DNA of 64,000 nt, taken from positions 124,001-188,000 of the forward strand of contig KV748258.1 in the NCBI GenBank assembly GCA_001692895.1. Direction: 5' to 3'. This stretch comes from Cenococcum geophilum 1.58 (lineage: Eukaryota > Ascomycota > Dothideomycetes > Gloniales > Gloniaceae). Below the pieces are notes generated by a model, which saw only the letters and a program-made list of their open reading frames with translations, had not been told where the DNA came from and searched no databases. The position numbers and the translations under genes are program-made. Of the stretch, positions 35,901-45,715 are shown piece after piece (positions within the stretch are counted from its first letter, which is position 1; each line of letters begins with the position of its first letter).

Positions 35901-36540
35901 GAATGACAGCGCGACGATCTTGTCAAAATCGGCCCTGTTTTCCCCCGCCTTGAATCGATAAATCCGACATATAGCCAACAAACATTGTACTCCAGCGAAG
36001 ACGGAGTTGGCATCTGGAGCGTTCAAAAGTTGGATGGTGATGTCGAGGAAATTTGGCCAGCGCTGGGGAAAGTCGTAGGCTAAAATCTTCTGGAGTGTGG
36101 GAATGAGCTGGGCTCGAATTGAGGGCGGGGATGCTGCAAGTATGGGGACCAGGCGGTTTCTGAAAGAAGCCTTCTCATTTTCTGGTATCGGTTTGGCTTG
36201 CGTGAAATCTTCAGCCGGTGCCCATCCCTTGGTTATGCGATTCTTCAGATAGACGACAGCTGCGATTAAATGTTAGAGGAGAGTCTAAGCGAAGGATTGC
36301 CAGGGTGAAGACGCACTGGACAATCGCACACCGTTGTCCTGCTCAGCTTCGAGAATATTCAACAACGCGTCTGTAAAGCCAGTTTTGTCTTCCGCCTAAG
36401 CAGCTGTTAGTGGGCAAGGTGCGTGGAAGCCTGTGGAGGCTGGCACCCACATATTTGAGGTCCAACTCGGCCTGTCTTCTGATATCTGCGTTGGAATCAA
36501 GCGTAGCCTGAATGCGGTCTCTAAGGCCAGCAACATCCAT
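32947..36540 (-). CDS. Importin-7/8 type karyopherin (Nmd5/Sxm1 family)
   Basis: Beta-karyopherin that carries cargo (in yeast TFIIS, Hog1, ribosomal proteins and others) through the nuclear pore under Ran control. Roughly nine exons on the minus strand give about 1040 aa, the family size. The first exon, MDVAGLRDRIQATLDSNAD followed by IRRQAELDLKY, joins AEDKTGFTDALLNILEAEQ and VVYLKNRITKGW, the importin N-terminal Ran-binding repeat. HEAT repeats follow throughout, for example LIPTLQKILAYDFPQRWPNF and CDTLEKFEQLDFKDPNNLI. Near the C-terminus is the long acidic insert typical of IPO7/8 (EYDEEEEEEWEGDNDWNND). The last exon reads LQQEQLQLYENLTKNLNPEE and ends ...NGNPVATE. Nmd5 and Sxm1 cannot be told apart by eye, hence no symbol. 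Confidence 0.92.
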
Positions 36541-37427
36541 CGTGGGGTCCGATTGTCGAGTCCAGGGTGTTGTATCTCAGGTTGAGCGAACAGTCGGCGC
36601 GGTGCGGGCGGTGGTGAAGTTGCGGAAAGCGAGCTGCAGCACTGCAGAGCCAGTGTGCGAGAAGTGGAAACACAGCGTGGAAAGCCAAGACGTGCTCGTC
36701 TGTGAAGCAGCCCTACTGCAGTCGGTGGAGGGGTTGCAATTTTTGTTCGATATTGCGGGTTGGTCGAGAGGCCGCCTAACAACCACCAATGTGCAGGGAT
36801 CTCGGGATCAGAAGCGGGCGCTCTTGTGGCTCTTCCCTACCGCTTTTTCCCACGTTCTGTGCGCTTCCTTCACAATCTGCAGCCTTCATAATCCGCCCTC
36901 ATGGGAGGAATTGGTTGGGATTTGCTGGCTGCTTGCTCAATTAGTCTCCTGAGGTCATCCACAGCGATCTACCGCACTGCATTCCACGTGGAAACTTTTC
37001 AACTCAACCTCTATACTATCAACCCTCTAAACCCGGCGTGGAAGGATGTAGCGATGCTTATGCCTATATCATTATTTTAGGGAAATGTTCACGCGTGGTA
37101 ATCCTTATTTTTACCAAGCCTCTGAGCGCGTAGTCCCACGCGATTTTTTTTTGGCAGGCCTTGGGGTGTGAAGACAAAAAGTTTTCTGTCTGGGTTGATA
37201 AGATCACATTTATGCGCGAGCGTCACAGGCGTCACAGAGGCAGTAAGCATTTAATTCGTCAAAAGTAAGACGGATTGAGCCAATGCTTTCCTTCGAGCCA
37301 ATAATAGCAGCCGAGCTTACATAGCTCCCGGAAATCTTGTCAATGCCGTTCCCCAGGTATAGCACCATCCTCATGCTCGTCCAAAACTATCACATTCCTC
37401 TCCTGTTAACGTAAAATTCACCACCCA
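36541..37427. other. Upstream region of the importin gene
   Basis: The stretch holds the importin promoter and the ski2 3' end. A perfect 12-bp palindrome TTCCACGTGGAA lies at 36982-36993, an E-box (CACGTG) with extended symmetry. Frames on the plus strand near 36.5-36.9 kb are antisense to the importin first exon and its leader and look like chance. Confidence 0.5.
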
Positions 37428-40400
37428 TCACAAATATAGACTCGCGCAGCTGCAGATATCACGCTTGATGAGGTCCTGTGCAGTCTGCATTTTCGAAAAT
37501 AGCGTTGGGTCGCCGATAACTCGTGCGGCGTTTTTGGCCTCTCTACAAGTTTCGTCCAAACGGGTGATGACACGCACGATAGTGCCCTCCATAACATCCG
37601 TAAGGTCAGTGATGCGATTGAATGACATGCCTCTGGCCCATTCATACACGACCTCCACCATGCCGAATCTTGGCCGACTGACAAAATCATTGGAATCATC
37701 CGCGGAAAGGATCACTTGGTGGACTGTCTGAATGTGGTTGACTTTTTCTGAGATCTCAATAATCTTGGCAATCCCTCTCTCTAAGTTCGTAGTCAATGTT
37801 GGTGTGATCTCCGTCCTCTCTTGAAAGACAAAAGCGGACAACAAAGCGACTATCTCTTCTGGTTCATAGTCCGCTAAAACGTTCTCCAGGATGAGCTCCG
37901 TGAGTACAAGTTCGTCAGCTGAATGTATCTATATAGAGTCGGTTAGCGAATAAATTGCCAATATTCATTCAGAGCTCTCGTACCTCGCAGGCAACCTTGC
38001 CTTTCAACTCAACCCTAGAGTTCTCATCAATGAAGCCCAAGTCTTTTAACGCCGAAATTCTCTGTTCGTAGTCAGGCAGCAATTGCAGGTTCTGATCTGA
38101 CATGAGTTGTCGTAATTGGGTAATGTACTCTCTGATTACCCATTCGTCATGTTGCATTGCAAACTCGGAAATAGTCAGTAGTGTGAAGTATTTATTTATC
38201 AGATTGAGTAGACCCACATGCTGTAGAAACTTGGGGCATTTAATGCAAGCTCGATGCTGGGCAATTTCAGCTTCTCTCTTCCGTGAATCGAGAATGTTGC
38301 GAAAAGAGAGATCCTTGATCCTCTCCCAATCTTGCTCATCCCAATCTTTGTAAGTCCACGACTTGCAGACTGGCATAAACTGATCTCGGGCGAGCTCGAG
38401 AGCGTCTGACTAACATCTTAATATATCTGCAATACACACGCTTGAGTAAGGGTATTACCTGATCTTTTTATTAGGGTTTCAAGGGGTTGAGGGGCTTTGA
38501 GCAAAGTCCTCGTTATACATTCGACATCACTAAGAGGGATGAAAACAGGTTTGAGTACCATATCCGATTCCTTGTGTGGTAATGGATCGAAGAATTCCAC
38601 AAATCCCGGGAGACATGGCAGTAAGTCACTAGGCTGGCGGGTTGAATTAGTATTTATTTCTAGTACTTGTACCGTAGGCTCTACGCTTTTACTGATGCCT
38701 TCAAGAAGAAGCATGCCAACGGACCGTATACCATCCTAAAGCAATAAGTATTTGATAGCCAAACGGTCCAATGTCATGACCCACCTTTTTGTAAACAAGC
38801 AACCGCTTCGGAGAAAATATCCTTCTGCCCACAGGTGTGGCCAGTGCCGCCAAATGAAGCTCAGAAGTTAGTCGTTGGACGTTCATACAAGCTTGATGGC
38901 ACTCCTCTAGGTCGATATCGCAGATATCACAGGGCTCTCTTTTGATCTTTTCAAGATCTGCTTCCGAGAGTTTAACCTTCTTCTCATGCTCTGGAAGTAG
39001 CGCTTGCGTCGCATTCTCGCTAAAACTTCGTTTGATCATTTCCTCAATCTTCAGTGCTTCCACGCGGAGGAGATTTAGGATCATGTTATAAGTGAGTCTG
39101 AACTGTGATTTTAGCTTCGTTGGATCCCCTAAAATCATCTGCCTTAATCTGGCGACTGGTGGAGCTTCTTCAGCACCTGGAGTTACAATGATGACTGATC
39201 CTACAGGATCAAGACCTCTTCGACCAGCTCTTCCAGCCATTTGAGTATACTCGCCCGGCAATAAATCCCGGAATGCCCGTCCATCATGCTTCCTGAAGCC
39301 GGAGAATACTACCGTCCTGGTGGGTAGATTTAAGCCCATGGCGAATGTTTCCGTAGCGAACAGTACTTTTACCAGCGTTTTGGCAAATAAGATCTCCACA
39401 ACTTCTTTGACAATTGGTAACATCCCACCGTGATGAACCGCGATCCCTCGACTCAGCAATTCTCTCAGGCGTCGGATTTGTGGCAGCACCCGATCTTTTG
39501 GCTTCAGTCGAGCGATGGATTTCTCGATGGTCATATGTATTGCACTCTTCTCAGCAGCTGTGCAGTAGTCCAGGTTGGAAAGGGCATCGGCATTTTCCTC
39601 GCAGCGTTTCTTCGAGAACACGAATATACAAGCTGGAAGGAGTTCTTTATTGCGCAGGTGTTGGATGAGATGAACCCAAATATTGCGATCCTGGGCCGCT
39701 GTTGTTCTACCGCCACCTCGTCCAGTTCTGGCAATATTACCCCGACCGCGTTGTACGGGCTGTCCACGTCCACGCTGTTGTGGACCACCACGCTGCTGGG
39801 AACCGCCTCTTTGTAGTCCGCTTCGTTGGTTCTGGCCTCGGTTGCCACCTCTTTGGGCACCTCCACCTCTTGCGTTAGCTAGTTCCTCTGCTGCCACTGG
39901 CTTCACTTTATCTTTGCCCGAAAGAGCGTCGTTGGCGTCCTTCCAGCCACTTTCGATGAACTTTTTATCGGCGGTAACAATCTTGTGCATGGCTTTGTTG
40001 GCCCAAAGGTAGTGCTCAAGTGGTACAGGACGTTTTGGTGTTGAAATAACATAGATATCTTTCTTCTTTGTTCTCCCGACCCAGGATGCAAATTCATAGG
40101 TATTCGGAACGGTGGCAGAGAGCAATATAAGCGTAACATGCTCTGGAAGCATAATGATGACCTCCTCCCAAACGACACCGCGTTCGAGATCATTTACGTA
40201 GTGCACCTCATCGAAAATAACAAATTCCACGTCTCTAATTAGATCAGCCCCACGGTACAACATACTCCTCAGAATTTCCGTGGTCATGATCAAGCAGCTT
40301 GCTTCTGGCCGGATCTGAACATCTCCCGTTAGGATACCTACGTCATCAAATGTGGCCCGAAAGTCACGGAACTTCTGGTTGCTCAGGGCTTTGATGGGGG

Positions 40401-41565
40401 AGGTATAGATAGCTTTGGTCATATGCTTAGCTGCCAGAGCAATGGCGTATTCTGCAACAACTGTCTTGCCAGCGGATGTGTGGGCTGCAACAAAAACGGA
40501 GTCGCCATTTTCAAGATGATATACTGCTTCCTTCTGAAAGGTGTCCAGTTCGAACGGCCATTCTCTAGCCATATTGGGCACCAATTCTTGGAAGTTTGGT
40601 ATCTCCCGGTTGACATCTACCATATGAGCCCACTCTCTACCGCCTCTTTTCGAGGAGGCCATTCCGAGTTGACCACGGGGAGCTAATGCTGGAAACTCAA
40701 CAGGTAGCAGCGAGTCGATATCTTCGTCACCTTCTGCTTCGCTCTCGGCTTCAGGGTTCGAGGCATCGTTTGCATCCAGAACATTATCAGCATCATCTCC
40801 TGGGTGTGTATTTGTGTCAAGGGTAGGCTCTGGCTCTTCTCCTAGAGCCTTTTCAACCTCTTCTGCTGCTTTATTGTCTTCCGGTAACTTTTTATGGAGT
40901 TTGAGACCTCGCATAAAACCTGGTGGAACTTCCAGGAGCCCACCTCTGACTCCGAAATTGATCACCCTATCAAGGCCACCTTGCTTCTTTGCTCTCTCAC
41001 GCTCTTGACGTAATATCACTTCATCTTCCAGAGCTGCTATGGCTTCTACTCCATCTAAGCCTCCTGGGGTAAAAGGAAAGAATCCAGCGGCACCTCGGAC
41101 AAAGTCGGCTCGATTAGCAGGTTTTCGCAACAGTGAAGTGGAGTTCTTCGCGGTAGCGGAGCTCGCTGGTATTGTTATTTCCTGATATCCTGTGACTCGG
41201 CCCTCTAGCCCTTCTCGCGTAAAGCGAATGATGGTGCGAGTTTGAGTTGGAGCAATTTCGAAGAGCTCAGAGTAGTTAGTTGGCGCATCCCACCGCTGCT
41301 GTAACTCATTCAGCCACTTTGTGTTAAATGATGTTGAAGGACATAGGAAATCTTTTTCAAGCTCCTGCTTCAGCTCCTCTTTTGTCCGTTTTGATCGCTT
41401 GCGTGGCCTTTGTTGGTCTAAGATTGAATCTATCCAGTTTGGATCTTCTGTGCTAACGGATTCGGCAGCTAGGAGAACCTTGGCTAAGGCATTAGCGAGA
41501 CCGTTCATCTTCTTTGAATGGGCAAAGTGATCATAGAGGACGGTTGTATGGACCTTGAATGCCAT
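37428..41565 (-). CDS. ski2: Ski2 RNA helicase of the cytoplasmic Ski complex
   Basis: DExH helicase that feeds mRNA 3' ends to the cytoplasmic exosome for turnover, with Ski3 and Ski8. Four exons (first 41565 to about 38785, last ending at 37428) give about 1.3 kaa, like yeast Ski2. The N-terminal arm has [12 protein letters not shown] and [16 protein letters not shown]. RecA1 holds Walker [16 protein letters not shown] (near residue 360), [14 protein letters not shown], the DEVH box and LLSATVPN. RecA2 holds [16 protein letters not shown] and [15 protein letters not shown]. Between them, at about residues 555-618, is an Arg/Gly/Gln-rich segment with RGG and RGRG repeats. The arch and helical domains follow, and the C-terminus [19 protein letters not shown]...SLYL is diagnostic. 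The nuclear paralogue Mtr4 is excluded by the N-terminal arm and the C-terminal sequence. Confidence 0.95.
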
Positions 41566-41823
41566 GCATCTGTTTCAACGCTGGGTTGAGGTGGGTAAGT
41601 AGCAGTGGAACAAAATGAGTGACGTGCATTATCGATAACCTTAAATCTTAGCTTCCCCTCGCGCCGCAATGCGCATATGGCGTATATTTGATCGTCAGGC
41701 ACAGCTTTTAATTGATTAAACCCTCAAACCTAGTTCTTGCATGTGTGCCTTTGCGAAACTAAAGTAGAATCCATGCTCGTCGCCAGAACTCCCTGCTATG
41801 CATGATAAAGCGCAGAATTTGGG

Positions 41824-42794
41824 CTACCACAGGCCATCCATTTCTGCCATAGCTTCCATATCGTCCACAAACTCATCATCTTGTACTGCCGTTGGCTTGG
41901 AAGGCCTTGATGCTGTCGCGATCCCCGATATGAGCAGATTATTGTCTAGAGCCCCAAGTGCCGATTCTTCTGCAAGTAATGCATCAATCTCATCACCGTT
42001 AGGACTGGCTCTCGCACCATTATTGGTAGGTTCCTCAATGGTTATTGTCGCATCGTCTGGTACTGGAGTTTCCAAGTCTGTCTCCACTGTAGTTCGCTCT
42101 ATGGGAGTATTCTGTTCGGCATTAACCTCACTCCTACCCGTCGTGGCGTCTTCTTCATTATGATTGTTCCTTCCTTGATCGATTTCCTTGGTTGCTTTAG
42201 GTTTCCCTTCCTCGATCCACTCTTTTCTCATCATCTGTATGCGTTTTGAATGTCCTAGTTTTTCGATGATAGCAAGGCCATCGGCAAACTTTGCTCTAGG
42301 GTAGAGATCGTCCAGCCAGAGTTGATACATATTGAGGAGCCGGGCTATGTCTGAGAACTTGTAGTGGGATAAGTTAGCAAGACCAATTAAGGAGATAGCT
42401 ACCTGCTGACGTACCTCATGGCCCTTTCCTTTGAATTTCAGACGATCTTTGGAGATTCGTCGTAGTTTTGGAATACCGGCGGCGGAGAGCAGTCTACGTC
42501 CATCAATTTGCCGCGCTCAAAATACCTAACTCCTGGAAAATAATACACTTACCGCGGCTCATCAAGTTTAGCAACAGGTTGCCTCTTCTTCACTATCTTG
42601 ATCTCCTCATCAATGCCCAGTCCTTCCTTTTCGCCATTTACATTCGGGTGGTTGCTTGATTCTTGCCTCGCTGTCACAGTCTTATTTGTATCGAGACTGT
42701 TGAAGGCATTGTCCATGGCGGCATCATAATTAAACAAATCATCGAGTTCGTCGCCATCGGGTGGTATGGATTGTGTGGAGCTTCTTGAGGCCAT
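41824..42794 (-). CDS. swi3: Fork protection complex subunit Swi3/Csm3 (TIPIN)
   Basis: Partner of Swi1/Tof1 in the fork protection complex, for replisome stability and checkpoint signalling. Three exons (42794-42553, 42493-42415, 42357-41824) join in frame to 284 aa. The Swi3 domain is LLSAAGIPKLRRISKDRL, KFKGKGHEFSDIARLLNMYQ, LWLDDLYPRAKFADGLAIIE and KLGHSKRIQMMRKEWI. It follows an acidic N-terminus (PPDGDELDDLFNYD) and precedes a long Asp/Glu/Thr-rich tail that ends DDMEAMAEMDGLW. The gene ends about 260 bp from the ski2 start, in the same direction. Its upstream region holds three phased ACGCGT motifs (see the promoter entry), which fits expression at G1/S. Confidence 0.94.
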
Positions 42795-43542
42795 AGTGCT
42801 GTTCGTCGAATTATCTGAGAGAACTATTCTGAGGGTGTGTTAAAACAATTGTGAAGAGTAGTCTTATATCCTGTGAAAATTAAAATTATGCTAAGGACTG
42901 GAATAGTTTTACTAAGTTCGTAACAAGTCTTTGATGTGCTTGAAGCGGTGTTCATTTGCTCTAAATATGCATCCCTCTAGACGCGTCCATAAACGCGTCC
43001 CAAAACGCGTTCCCACCTGCTGACGTAAAATGCCAAGATATTTTACTGTATCCCAACGGCCGCTAGTGAAACCTTATTCCGAACCTCAGAGAAGTGTCAT
43101 TCAGCCAAAGTCAAACAATGCGAATAGACAATATTCACCGTGTATGACTTTTCGCGGCTGCACAATTCTGATATACCTTTGATTTATAACAATGGCTCGT
43201 TCGGGTTGAACATTAATCGCCGTCTGACTCTACCACCTCGAAACTCCTAACAAACAACTTTGAATACCCTGGCAAGGACAGACGTCCCTTTTTTGATACT
43301 TGCCTCTCATCCAACCACAGACGATTAGGCTTGTCGCCTTGAGCCTTTTCGATTACCAGTGGAGACTGTACAAGAAACGCTCATCCCCTCTTTCATTCTG
43401 CAATCGCGCGGCCTTGCTCCCTGTTGAAGTTCATCATATATTTGACTGCAACATATTTGGATCATCTCTTCCCTATCCAATATCTATAGTTTTTTTGACT
43501 AAAGATCTCACTCAAGATAATCTTTAATCATTCTGTGGCAAG
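42795..43542. promoter_or_regulatory. Divergent promoter swi3/hpr1 with three phased ACGCGT boxes
   Basis: 748 bp between the two start codons. ACGCGT occurs at 42981-42986, 42993-42998 and 43005-43010, exactly 12 bp apart, 187-216 bp upstream of the swi3 ATG. ACGCGT is the MluI cell-cycle box bound by MBF (Mbp1/Res with Swi6) in yeasts. Binding here is inference. The hpr1 side is long and its proximal part is pyrimidine-rich. Confidence 0.7.
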
Positions 43543-45715
43543 ATGGCTACCTTAGATATCGAACTGGCGCAAGCCATGACGTATAGGCTACAGGAGCTTC
43601 TTGAGCGAGCAAAACATGTCAAAAAGGCAACCACCGTCGACCCCGCTTTACCAGTTTCTGAGCTCGTTGGTGAAGATGAACTGCTTCTAAGCGATGCGGT
43701 CGGGGATAAGGAGACCCACAAGTCAATTGTTGAGAGAGCTGCACGAAATATATTCTATGATATCTTGGTAACTACTCTAGCCCGTCAAGATTGTTCCTCT
43801 CTGACAGATATAAAGGCCTCGACACCCATCGATCATCCTGCATTCGTACAGATCTGGAATTTGCTTGATATTCTCCAGTACTGTGGAGATCGAGGTTCGT
43901 CCCATTATTCCTGTTCCTGCCAGGCTTAGTTTAGTGTTAACTATTTCACAGATCAGTGCTACTCAGGGCTTGTGTTATTGCTTGTTGAGGAGCTCCTCGA
44001 CAGCCAAAGTATCGATGGCTGTAGGATAGTCTTTGACTTTCTTGAGTCGCGAAGAGAGGTCTTAATTGCAGTATGTGAACTTGATTGTCTCACTCATCAC
44101 CTTTTCTTCCTGCTAAAGTATATCTTTCAGACAAACTCTAAGAACAAGGACTTGGTGATACTGCGCTCCTGCAATGAACTCCTCCGTCGACTCTCTCGCG
44201 CCGAGGATGCTGTGTTTTGTGGGCGTGTGTACATCTTTCTTTTTCAGAGTTTCCCTCTGGGAGACAAGAGTTCTGTGAATCTACGAGGGGAGTTCCACGT
44301 CGAGAATGTGACGACTTTCGAGGTATCTGCACAGACTTCAGAAAAAGCCGAGGATCGCATGGATGTCGATGTCGGAGGGGAGGCTGAAGCCGTCACAGCT
44401 CCTGATGGAGTGAGAGAAGAGGACGGAATTGCGAAATCTGGAGCGCCAGATCAAAATGTGAAAGAAAAGCCGCAAACGCTTGACACGGACACTCTCTATC
44501 CAATTTTCTGGTCGTTACAACACGCCTTCTCGAATCCTGTTCGTCTCTTCAGTGAAGAAAACTTTAACGACTTTAAGAAAGGACTAGAAGCTACGCTTGC
44601 GAAATTCAAAGAGGTTCCTAAGGTTATTCAAGCGCCAAGTCCAGAAGGTAAGCGGGGCGTAAAGAGGAAGCTTGACGATGGGTACGATGAGTTTGCTAGT
44701 ACTTTCAACCCTAAGTATCTCACCAGCCGTGATCTGTTCAAGCTCGAGGTTTGTACTTCTCTACTAAAAAGGCTTCTCTCTAGCTGAGCTGATTACATAT
44801 AGTTGAGTGACCTGGCATTCCAGAGGCATATTCTGGTCCAGGCACTGATTCTGATCGATTTCATTCTTTCGTTGACAGAAAAATCTAAGAAGAAACCTTA
44901 TCAAGTCAACGCACAAAAGGCGCTACAGTACAGCTTCACCCTCAGTGAGCAAGACGTAAGTCCCTGCAATATAATCCGGCCGTCTCACCAACCCTTTGGG
45001 CTTACCTCAAAGCACAGACCGAGTGGGCATCGGGCATTAAAAATTCCATTGCAAATTACCTGCAGGAGGGCCCCGACGGCAAATTCTACTACCGCATGGT
45101 GGATACCGTGCTATCACGAGATAAGAATTGGGTAAGGTGGAAAATGGAGAATTGTCAGCCCATTATACGTGATAGGGTCTCCACAGCAGACTTCCTAGAA
45201 GCCAAATCTGGGGCGCAGAAAGCATATTCCAGCAGGAAAGTGCGCTCGACGCTTGCAGGCTTAGACTTGAGGTTTCTCTCAGACAGTGAGAGTGCGAGCG
45301 GACTTGAAAGGCTAAAGGATCTTGATAGGTATGCTTCGCTCACCCGAATAGCGTATTCTCTCCGATGTGCTTACGAGAGATCAGATATGTCGTGCCCAGT
45401 GCAGAGTCATTTGCAGAGGCCGTCGCAGGGATAGAGTTGGACATGGACCTGGCGATGACAGAACAAGAAAAGGAGAACCTGGGGGAAGCTAAGACTAGCA
45501 AAACGTGGAGAGCACTCCGCATCGCATCGAAGGACAAGCTGAGCTTGTTTGATAGGATCGAAGACAGCAAATCTCTAGAGAGGCTCTTTCAGCCGGATAC
45601 GGTGGATGACACAGCAGCAGAAGAGAGCGCACCCACCGCCCCGGAAGGCAGGGATGCTGTTCTGCAGGAGCAGCAAAGGGCAGAAGGGGATAAACGGGCC
45701 GAGGGAGTTAAGTAA
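43543..45715 (+). CDS. hpr1: THO complex subunit 1 (Hpr1/THOC1)
   Basis: Subunit of THO/TREX, which couples transcription elongation to mRNP assembly and export and limits R-loops. Six exons (43543-43894, 43952-44070, 44131-44748, 44803-44955, 45018-45328, 45385-45715) join in frame to 627 aa. Family signatures are VFDFLESRREVLIA, LVILRSCNELLRRLSRAEDA and FCGRVYIFLFQSFPLGDKSS followed by VNLRGEFHVENVT. Further on are LYPIFWSLQHAFSNPVRLF, the ALILIDFILSL segment and FYYRMVDTVLSRDKNWVRWK. The acceptor for exon 3 was chosen as TTTCAG at 44130 because it gives the conserved junction; an AAAG upstream would insert extra residues. The C-terminus is charged and likely disordered, with no clear death domain as found in human THOC1. 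Confidence 0.94.

Noticed and set aside
36512-36952. 146-residue plus-strand frame over the importin start
   Set aside because: It overlaps the first importin exon and its leader in antisense, with no family resemblance or splice support.
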